20,458 bases of DNA from the NCBI RefSeq assembly GCF_002414005.1, contig NZ_DHYG01000034.1, forward strand, positions 1 to 20,458. Reading direction: 5' to 3'. The notes under the pieces were generated by a model. It saw nothing but the letters and a program-made list of their open reading frames with translations. It was not told the DNA's origin and did not search any database. How positions within the stretch are numbered: the stretch's first letter is position 1; each line of letters begins with the position of its first letter. The stretch comes from Psychrobacter sp. UBA5136. GTDB taxonomy: Bacteria; Pseudomonadota; Gammaproteobacteria; Pseudomonadales; Moraxellaceae. The translations under genes and the position numbers were made by a program. Positions 14,768-20,458 of this stretch are shown here, in pieces.

Positions 14768-16729
14768 TCAATAAAGCTGTATGCGGTCGCTGACATTGCG
14801 CTGCCCGAAGGAAAACCGCTGTTGTAATTCAGCAAGTAACGCCTCAACTTTTTCATTATCGCCCAAACCTTGATAAGCGCGAAGTAGTAGCGTGCCTGAA
14901 CGCAGGGTCGGAAAGACATCATAAGGCGTTTGTAGATAGTCGATGACTTGTTGGTAGTTTTGCGCCGCTAAGGCATTAGCGGCAAGCACGTTCAATGCTT
15001 GCAAATGTAGCTCATTATCGTAGCGCGGGTCATCATAACGAATCTCGATGATAGACTTCGCCAGCGCCAAGCCCTGCTCAGAGCTGCGTTCATTGGCGAG
15101 CAATAACTGCGCGTAACTGAGCTGATAAGAAAGGTTGGTCGGGTCAAGCGCCTGCAGATGATTGAGAAGCGTACGCTTAACGACGTAATCGTCTTTGTCA
15201 TCAAGAAGCTGCGCGCGCGCAAATAGTAACATCTCATTATTAGGATATTTACGGCTGGCGCGCGTTAATAAGCGTAACGCTGCATCAGGTTCATTTTGCT
15301 GCCATAAAATATCTGCTTGCATGACAAAGCTATCAGGCGCGAAGATGCTAAAGTCTTTACGCAGCTTTTCTAACGTGGCCATAGCGGCATCGACATCGTC
15401 ATTAAGCAGCTCAATCGAAACCACTTTTCGCCGCGCCTCTAAAACCAAGTCCTCTTGCATCACGCCATTGAGATAGTATTTTGCTTGCTCAAAGCGCTGT
15501 TGCCGCTCGGCGCTGATACCAAGGTAGTAATAGGCTTGATCAAGGTAGGCAGGGTTTTTGGCCAATATATTAAGTAGCTGATCGGCACTGGCGTACTCTT
15601 CAACGTCTAAGCTCACAAGTGCCGCTAGTAGGGTAATTTCATCATCATCGGCAAAGCGCTCATGTGTATCAAGCAGCAGCTGCCAAGCCTGCTCGCTTTG
15701 TTTTAAGTCGAGTAAGTAGCGAATTTCATACAAGTATAAACTCTTGCTATCAGGATTACGTAGGCGCGCTTGCCCAATATAATTAAGGACGGCTGCTGCT
15801 GGTTTGGTTTTGCGCAATATGTCGGCTTTTAGCGTAATAAAAGGCACGTAATCAGGCTGGCGCGCGAGCGCGCGATCGATATGGACAATCGCAATTTCAG
15901 GCTCATTAAACTGATACAGTAACCCCGCTTTTAATACCGACAGTGACGCGTTTTGCTCGCTATCGATAGGTTGCAAGGCGGCGAGTAGTTCGCGCTTGTC
16001 TTCATCGGTACTAGGATAAATGCCGATCAGAATTTCACTAAGATCAGCGCGCGGGTCGTAGCTTAAGATACGATTTAAGGTTGCGCCTGCCAGCTCATAA
16101 TCGTGCGCTCGCAGTGCCAAATGCGCCACATAAAACCAGGCAGGCACGTGGTCGGGGTTTTGCTCTTGCCAAGTTTTGGCAAACTGTAATGAGTCTGCAA
16201 CGCTCTCATTGCGCAGAGATAAGCTAAGCGCCCTTTCAAACACCGGCGTCGCATCTTGTTTAAAGGACTGCTGCTTATAAATGGTTAGCGCGCGCTCGGC
16301 ATCACCACGATCCGCTGCAAACTCAGCATCTAACAGCGCGTATAAACTTGGCTCGTTAAGCGCCGGTTGCCAAACGCTTGCGGGCGCTAAGCTGTCTATA
16401 TTAGTGGCATCAGTAGCATCAGCAACGTGTTCTGTTGTCTGTGGCGGCTGGGTTAAAGATTGCTGCATAGATGGTTGTTGAATAGACGATGGCTGAGGCA
16501 GCGTTTTATTAGAAGTTTTATCAACGTTATCGATAACGCTTGCTTGCGCCGATGTTGTTTTAGACGAATTGGACAAGTCAGCGGTTAATGTGGGACTGGT
16601 AAATCTTGCATGGGCAGGCAATCCTAAACATAAGCAAACGGCCAACGATAAGGTTAACTTATAACGCTGGCATAGGCGCTCAATAATGGTATGTAATAAA
16701 GCGCGGAGGCGAGATTGATCATTATACAT
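14768..16729 (-). CDS. Exported tetratricopeptide-repeat protein
   Basis: This is a large TPR protein, probably exported to the periplasm or outer membrane, of no assigned function. From ATG 16729 it has 653 residues; a TTG at 16738 would add three. An unusually long N-region of about 25 residues precedes the hydrophobic core LTLSLAVCLCLGL and a likely signal peptidase site after AHA (near residue 43). A Ser/Gln/Pro/Thr-rich linker of about 65 residues follows. The rest is helical TPR repeats, for example around the segments DPRADLSEILIG, YYLGISAERQQRFEQAKYYL and YPNNEMLLFARAQLL. No ribosome binding site is evident. It is placed between hemA (divergent) and lolB, the same slot as the TPR protein beside lolB in Pseudomonas, so it is a conserved member of this neighbourhood and might work in envelope assembly. 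That role is inference. Confidence 0.85.
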   Translation of the reverse strand: MYNDQSRLRALLHTIIERLCQRYKLTLSLAVCLCLGLPAHARFTSPTLTADLSNSSKTTSAQASVIDNVDKTSNKTLPQPSSIQQPSMQQSLTQPPQTTEHVADATDATNIDSLAPASVWQPALNEPSLYALLDAEFAADRGDAERALTIYKQQSFKQDATPVFERALSLSLRNESVADSLQFAKTWQEQNPDHVPAWFYVAHLALRAHDYELAGATLNRILSYDPRADLSEILIGIYPSTDEDKRELLAALQPIDSEQNASLSVLKAGLLYQFNEPEIAIVHIDRALARQPDYVPFITLKADILRKTKPAAAVLNYIGQARLRNPDSKSLYLYEIRYLLDLKQSEQAWQLLLDTHERFADDDEITLLAALVSLDVEEYASADQLLNILAKNPAYLDQAYYYLGISAERQQRFEQAKYYLNGVMQEDLVLEARRKVVSIELLNDDVDAAMATLEKLRKDFSIFAPDSFVMQADILWQQNEPDAALRLLTRASRKYPNNEMLLFARAQLLDDKDDYVVKRTLLNHLQALDPTNLSYQLSYAQLLLANERSSEQGLALAKSIIEIRYDDPRYDNELHLQALNVLAANALAAQNYQQVIDYLQTPYDVFPTLRSGTLLLRAYQGLGDNEKVEALLAELQQRFSFGQRNVSDRIQLY

Positions 16730-16910
16730 AGGTTGCAATCTAAAGGATGACCCAAAAAAATCATAGCTAGCAATGTTTGTCCGTTAAATCGGTTGCAGCA
16801 TCAGGCACAGCATGGTAGGGGAGTTTTATTGTCATTATTTCTAAGGACAGCGTTTTTTAAAGAAAGACAGCTACTTTTAAAAACCGCTAAGAGAAATACC
16901 CATCATTAGC

Positions 16911-16940
16911 ATTATAAGAGCAGGTCAAGGTAATAAACAA
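16911..16940 (-). promoter_or_regulatory. Candidate promoter of the TPR gene
   Basis: On the minus strand TTGTTT (16935-16940) and TATAAT (16911-16916) are separated by 18 bases. The leader to ATG 16729 would be about 175 bases. Confidence 0.45.
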
Positions 16941-17050
16941 TAGTGTCCGTGTTACTCAACCCTCTGTATTTATTTTAAAAGTTGCTACAGCAGTTGATTT
17001 GTCATCGCTGTGCCCAGATACAGACAAATACCACCGCGTAGAGGCGAGTG

Positions 17051-17079
17051 TTAAATAAAGCTGGCAATAATGATATAAT
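17051..17079 (+). promoter_or_regulatory. Candidate hemA promoter
   Basis: An extended -10, TGATATAAT (17071-17079), has a weak -35 TTAAAT (17051-17056) 17 bases upstream of the hexamer. The leader would be close to 200 bases. Confidence 0.55.
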
Positions 17080-17282
17080 AAGCGCTTTTTAGGCTTTTAC
17101 GTTGAGCCTGTTCATTTCATGAGTGGTTATTTAAAGCGCGCTGTCTTAAAACATTTTTTCAAAGTGCGTTTATCAAGCGCTGTTTGAAAAACTATTTTTA
17201 GTACTGCTGATAAAAAACGGTGTGTTAAAAGCGCTAAGAGCTTTGGCTGGCAGGTGAACGTTATATTTATGGTCTATCAATA

Positions 17283-18665
17283 ATGAGATTAGTGGTCATT
17301 GGGGTCAATCACAAAACCGCACCAGTCGCTCTGCGAGAGCGCTTGGCGCTTGTCGGTGACGATATGAATATCGCCCTTAAACAGCTAGAAGGCTTTACTG
17401 ATGGTAGCGTGATCGTGTCTACCTGTAATCGTACCGAGATTTATGCGCTCGTCCCGCAAGTGTCCTCGCCGTCAGAATCTGGTGCATCCTTATCAAAGCC
17501 GCAAACTGTTGGTACCAGCAATGGCGCAATCAGCGCTCAGCCTTCTTCAGCGGCAATCAGCGCTCACATCTTAAAAATCAAAGCATGGCTGGCTGATTTT
17601 AAGCAGTTACCTTTAACGGAAATTGACCCTTATCTTTATGTGCACCGCGATACCCATGCGCTGACGCACTGGCTACGCGTCGCTGCTGGCCTTGACTCGA
17701 TGATACTGGGCGAGCCGCAGATACTTGGTCAAATCAAGCGCGCTGTGCATTTGGCGCAAGACCAAAAAGCGCTCAGCAATCAGCTTGGCTGGATTGTCGA
17801 TCAGGTATTTGCTGCTGCTAAACGCGTGCGTAACGAAACCAAAGTTGGCGCTCAAGCGGTATCGCTGAGCTATGCTGCTGCCAAATTGGTGACGCAAATA
17901 TTTGACGATTTGCCCAGTCGCACGCTATTGGTCGTCGCAGCAGGCGAGATGAATCGCTTGGTAGCCACCCATATCGCGGGGCTTGGTGTCGGGCGGGTAA
18001 TTATTTGTAACCGTAATCCTGAGCGCGCCGAAGCCTTGGCCGCGGAATTGCGTCGCCCCGATCGTATGGTAGAGGTCAAATCGCTGCAAGAGCTGCCGCA
18101 CGTGTTGGCAGAAGCTGATATTGTCAGTAGTTGTAGCGGCAGTATGGATATATTGATTGATAAAACCATGACCCTGCGCGCGCTTAAAAGTCGTCGCTAT
18201 CAGCCGATGCTGATGATTGACTTGGCCGTACCGCGCGATATCGACTCGACCATTAGCCGTATTGATGACGTGTATTTGTATTCTGTTGATGACTTACAAC
18301 ATGTGATTGCTGGTAATATCGAGCAGCGCCGGCAAGCCGCGGTCGATGCTGAGCTACTCGTCAGCCAATTGGTCGTTGAGATGGATCGGCGCTTTCAGGT
18401 GCGCCAAGTGGGCAAAGAGATTCAGCAATATCGCGCACGCACGCATGATCAAGTGGACAAGCTGCTGCATGAATCCATTGCTCAGCTGCAACAAGATAAC
18501 GCCAGCCCTGAAGCCATCATCACTGAGCTGTCGCGGCGTTTGACTCAAACGCTAACCCATGCGCCATCAAAGCTGATGCGTAAAGCGGCACGCGAAGGTG
18601 ACAATGAATTGCTAGATTTTGTGGTGTCAGGATTGCAAGACGCTCATCGTAGCCGTCGCCAGTAG
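17283..18665 (+). CDS. hemA: Glutamyl-tRNA reductase
   Basis: HemA reduces glutamyl-tRNA with NADPH to glutamate-1-semialdehyde, the first committed step of the C5 route to heme and other tetrapyrroles. The N-terminal catalytic domain begins MRLVVIGVNHKTAPV and holds the active-site Cys48 in VSTCNRTEIYA. GLDSMILGEPQILGQIK follows. The NADPH-binding Rossmann domain (about residues 215-345) contains VVAAGEMNRLVATHIAG. The C-terminal dimerisation helices complete the protein. At 460 residues it is about 40 longer than E. coli HemA (418). Most of the excess is a Ser/Ala/Gln-rich insertion at about residues 60-94, just after the cysteine motif, containing an in-frame repeat encoding AISA. The start codon lacks a nearby Shine-Dalgarno. 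No prfA follows, unlike enteric bacteria. HemA is commonly controlled by heme-dependent proteolysis in enterics; nothing here tests that. Confidence 0.96.
   Translation: MRLVVIGVNHKTAPVALRERLALVGDDMNIALKQLEGFTDGSVIVSTCNRTEIYALVPQVSSPSESGASLSKPQTVGTSNGAISAQPSSAAISAHILKIKAWLADFKQLPLTEIDPYLYVHRDTHALTHWLRVAAGLDSMILGEPQILGQIKRAVHLAQDQKALSNQLGWIVDQVFAAAKRVRNETKVGAQAVSLSYAAAKLVTQIFDDLPSRTLLVVAAGEMNRLVATHIAGLGVGRVIICNRNPERAEALAAELRRPDRMVEVKSLQELPHVLAEADIVSSCSGSMDILIDKTMTLRALKSRRYQPMLMIDLAVPRDIDSTISRIDDVYLYSVDDLQHVIAGNIEQRRQAAVDAELLVSQLVVEMDRRFQVRQVGKEIQQYRARTHDQVDKLLHESIAQLQQDNASPEAIITELSRRLTQTLTHAPSKLMRKAAREGDNELLDFVVSGLQDAHRSRRQ
17526..17566 (+). repeat. In-frame direct repeat inside hemA
   Basis: GCAATCAGCGCTCA occurs at 17526-17539 and again at 17553-17566, exactly 27 bases (nine codons) apart. 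Each copy encodes AISA followed by Gln or His. It lies in the non-conserved insertion of HemA and looks like a local duplication. Confidence 0.8.
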
Positions 18666-18712
18666 TCATTTCTCCTTTAACTGTCTATTGTTTTTCTTAT
18701 CATCTATTTATC

Positions 18713-18755
18713 TTTAAACTGCTTCTCTTAAAACTGTTTCCCTTAAAAGACTGCC
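18713..18755. repeat. Degenerate 15-bp tandem repeat after hemA
   Basis: TTTAAACTGCTTCTC (18713-18727), TTAAAACTGTTTCCC (18728-18742) and TTAAAAGACTGCC (from 18743) follow one another at 15-base spacing. The unit resembles the reverse complement of the lolB repeat, which reads AAAACTGTTACTTTT. Confidence 0.5.
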
Positions 18756-18790
18756 ATTTAGCTAAGCACATAACTTACGCAAACCTAGCG

Positions 18791-18819
18791 TTGTCAACCC
18801 GCATTATCAGTGCTAATAT
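18791..18819 (+). promoter_or_regulatory. Orphan sigma-70-type promoter after hemA
   Basis: TTGTCA (18791-18796) and TAATAT (18814-18819) are separated by 17 bases, and the -10 is extended by TGC. Transcription would begin near 18826. The next annotated gene starts at 19239. The product could be a leader of about 410 bases for the aminotransferase or a separate small RNA. Confidence 0.5.
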
Positions 18820-19238
18820 CGAGTTGTTATGAGTATATTAAGCGACGATAATTTTTCGTTATATGGCAGCGGTCATTTTTTTATTAATATCTAATTGATT
18901 GGGTTTAGCGGTTTTTTTAACGCTTAAATTCATTCATTGTCTCTTAATATCTTCTCATCTCGTTAGTTGTCAGCGTCTATTATTCACAAGCTATCACCTA
19001 GTCATAATAATGGCGCGCCTATCGTATGCAATACTGTTTTAAAATAAAAAAAGCGCACAAGACATACTCGTCAACGGCAATAGCGCTAGGATAAAGTGCT
19101 ATATCGTCAACCCTGCGTCATACTCTCGACTATTACTCGATATGAGTGCCAATACATACTATCTATCGTAGTATTTGGCCAGTTATAACCAAAATTTGCA
19201 AATACCTCTATTTTCTAACAATAAACTAGGAGCGTCCT

Positions 19239-20375
19239 ATGACTGCATTACGTCAAGATATTGATCCAAACGGCTTATTAGAATACTCAGTGGTCTATAC
19301 TGACCGCGCCCTAAACCATATGTCAAAAGTCTTTCAGCAAGTTATGAATGACCTATCTAGCAACCTAAAATCCGTTTATAACGCGGACGCTGTGGTGATT
19401 GTACCGGGTTCGGGTACCTATGGTATGGAAGCGGTAGCGCGTCAATTGGTCAATAATGAAGACTGCTTGATTATCCGTAATGGCTGGTTTAGCTATCGCT
19501 GGACGCAAATTTTAGAAAAAGGCAATATCGCCAAGTCCTCGACGGTACTGACGGCCAATCGTGCCGATAGCGGCGATGCGCCAAAACCATTTGCGCCAGT
19601 TGCTATTGATGAAGCGGTTGCTAAAATTAAAGAAGCAAAACCCGCCATTGTTTTTGCCCCGCACGTTGAAACCTCATCGGGTATTATTTTATCAGAAGAC
19701 TATATCAAAGCGTTAAGCGACGCAGTGCATAGCGTTGGCGGTTTGTTGGTCATCGACTGTATCGCCTCAGGGTGCGTCTGGCTTGATATGAAAGATTTAG
19801 GCATTGATGTGCTGATTAGCGCCCCGCAAAAAGGCTGGAGCAGCACGCCGGGCGCAGGGCTCGTTATGCTGAGCGACGCTGCTATCGAAAAAGTAGAGAG
19901 CACTGAGTCTGATAGCTTTAGCCTAGATTTAAAACAGTGGTTAAACATCATGCGCGCCTATGAAAATGGCGGTCACGCTTACCATGCGACGATGCCAACT
20001 GATAGCTTACGCCAGTTCCGCGATGCGATTAATGAGGCTAAAGAAGTCGGCTTTGATAAGCTATGTGAGGCGCAGTGGGAGCTTGGCAAGCGTATTCGTA
20101 AAGTGTTGGCGGATAAAGGCATTGAAAGCGTGGCGGCAGAAGGCTTTGAGGCGCCGGGCGTTGTCGTTGCCTATACCGACCGCGATGATATGCATAAAGG
20201 TAGCGCCTTTGCTGAAGCAGGCATGCAAATCGCTGCGGGAGTGCCGCTAAACGTGGGCGAGCCCGATAACTTTAAAACCTTCCGTTTAGGGTTGTTTGGT
20301 TTGGATAAATTGACCGACGTCGATGGCGCAGTAGGGCGTTTTGAAAAAGCGCTTACTGAAGTGTTGGCTAAATAA
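19239..20375 (+). CDS. Class V PLP-dependent aminotransferase (alanine/serine-glyoxylate type)
   Basis: This is a cytoplasmic fold-type I PLP enzyme of the class V family that includes alanine-glyoxylate, serine-glyoxylate and serine-pyruvate aminotransferases. Visible features are the cofactor phosphate region PGSGTYGMEAVARQL near residue 60, HVETSSGI, Asp173 in LLVIDCIASG, which should contact the pyridine nitrogen, and the Schiff-base Lys198 in SAPQKGWSSTPG. The C-terminal FKTFRLGLFG includes the Arg expected to bind substrate carboxylate. The length of 378 residues is normal. The start is supported by AGGAG (19230-19234) at good spacing. Substrate cannot be read from sequence. It stands alone, with a long spacer before it and a terminator after it, so context gives no hint of pathway. 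Cysteine desulfurases share the fold, but the active-site lysine context favours the aminotransferase branch. Confidence 0.85.
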   Translation: MTALRQDIDPNGLLEYSVVYTDRALNHMSKVFQQVMNDLSSNLKSVYNADAVVIVPGSGTYGMEAVARQLVNNEDCLIIRNGWFSYRWTQILEKGNIAKSSTVLTANRADSGDAPKPFAPVAIDEAVAKIKEAKPAIVFAPHVETSSGIILSEDYIKALSDAVHSVGGLLVIDCIASGCVWLDMKDLGIDVLISAPQKGWSSTPGAGLVMLSDAAIEKVESTESDSFSLDLKQWLNIMRAYENGGHAYHATMPTDSLRQFRDAINEAKEVGFDKLCEAQWELGKRIRKVLADKGIESVAAEGFEAPGVVVAYTDRDDMHKGSAFAEAGMQIAAGVPLNVGEPDNFKTFRLGLFGLDKLTDVDGAVGRFEKALTEVLAK

Positions 20376-20405
20376 CATTTTTAACTTATAAGATATTTTT
20401 GGCAT

Positions 20406-20449
20406 AAAAAAAATACTGAGCCTATTTTTAATGGGTTCAGTATTTTTTT
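20406..20449 (+). terminator. Rho-independent terminator after the aminotransferase
   Basis: The arm ending in AATACTGAGCC (to 20422) pairs with GGTTCAGTATT (from 20434), with one G-T wobble. The stem continues through A-rich and T-rich flanks and closes a loop of about 11 bases. A run of seven T follows, and the A-run on the other side would allow bidirectional action. Confidence 0.9.
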
Positions 20450-20458
20450 ACCTATTTA

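Larger units (their letters stand above)
16730..17282. other. Divergent spacer between the TPR gene and hemA
   Basis: No gene is seen in these 553 bases. There is a minus-strand promoter candidate at 16911-16940 and a plus-strand promoter candidate at 17051-17079. Two CTACTTTTAAAA-like motifs lie at 16871-16885 and 16973-16985. The hemA leader downstream of its promoter is close to 200 bases long and contains several copies of AGCGC, but I could not fold it into a recognised riboswitch. Confidence 0.5.
18666..19238. other. Spacer between hemA and the aminotransferase gene
   Basis: This 573-base AT-rich spacer has no convincing protein gene. It holds short 15-bp-spaced TTAAAACTG-like repeats (18713-18755) and a strong promoter-like sequence (18791-18819). 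It also contains a small inverted repeat ATACTA/TAGTAT (19156-19174) and the aminotransferase ribosome binding site. I see no clear hemA terminator; a T-rich stretch at 18690-18695 lacks a stem. Confidence 0.5.

Noticed and set aside
19033..19076. Possible minus-strand terminator (AGCGC/GCGCT with a T-run) in the hemA-aminotransferase spacer
   Set aside because: The stem has five base pairs with a loop of about 26 bases, and no minus-strand gene lies upstream of it in the window.
1..20458. CRISPR array, insertion sequence, prophage or defence island
   Set aside because: No regular direct repeats with spacers, no transposase, integrase or phage-like reading frame, and no long terminal inverted repeats were seen. 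All large frames are core genes.

Overview
The window is a stretch of ordinary core chromosome from a gammaproteobacterium of the order Pseudomonadales, most likely Moraxellaceae and most like Psychrobacter. This assignment is inferred from gene content and order, not from a database search. The block hemA / TPR protein - lolB - ispE - tRNA-Gln - prs - rplY - pth is the order I know from Pseudomonas. The short AccA without the N-terminal helical segment resembles the Moraxellaceae form. Genes are of moderate GC and the spacers are AT-rich. I see no transposase, integrase, phage, toxin, defence or CRISPR gene.

Layout, left to right. Positions 1-6375 carry plus-strand housekeeping genes: a Ppx/GppA phosphatase, accA (acetyl-CoA carboxylase), tilS (tRNA-Ile lysidinylation), proC (proline synthesis) and a YggT membrane protein. 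A bidirectional terminator separates yggT from the convergent thiD (thiamine pyrimidine kinase). Two tRNA genes follow on the plus strand, Ser(GCT) and Arg(ACG), each with a good sigma-70-type promoter, and then an RDD membrane protein. A second bidirectional terminator opens a long minus-strand block, read from right to left as TPR protein, lolB, ispE, two identical tRNA-Gln(TTG) genes, prs, rplY, pth and panD. A 553-base divergent spacer separates that block from plus-strand hemA (first step of tetrapyrrole synthesis). The window ends with a class V PLP-dependent aminotransferase and its terminator.

The genes form no single pathway. They serve growth functions: translation (tilS, pth, rplY, four tRNAs), nucleotide and cofactor supply (prs, thiD, panD, hemA, ispE), lipid and envelope (accA, lolB, yggT), and amino acids (proC, the aminotransferase). 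Most intergenic ends carry clear rho-independent terminators.

I found no convincing undescribed system. The points worth a second look are small. They are a Ser/Ala-rich insertion in HemA containing an in-frame 14-bp repeat, a 15-codon ORF with a perfect Shine-Dalgarno upstream of thiD, a strong orphan promoter in the hemA-aminotransferase spacer, a 15-bp TTTTAAAAGTA-type tandem repeat upstream of lolB with relatives in other spacers, and a structured rplY leader.
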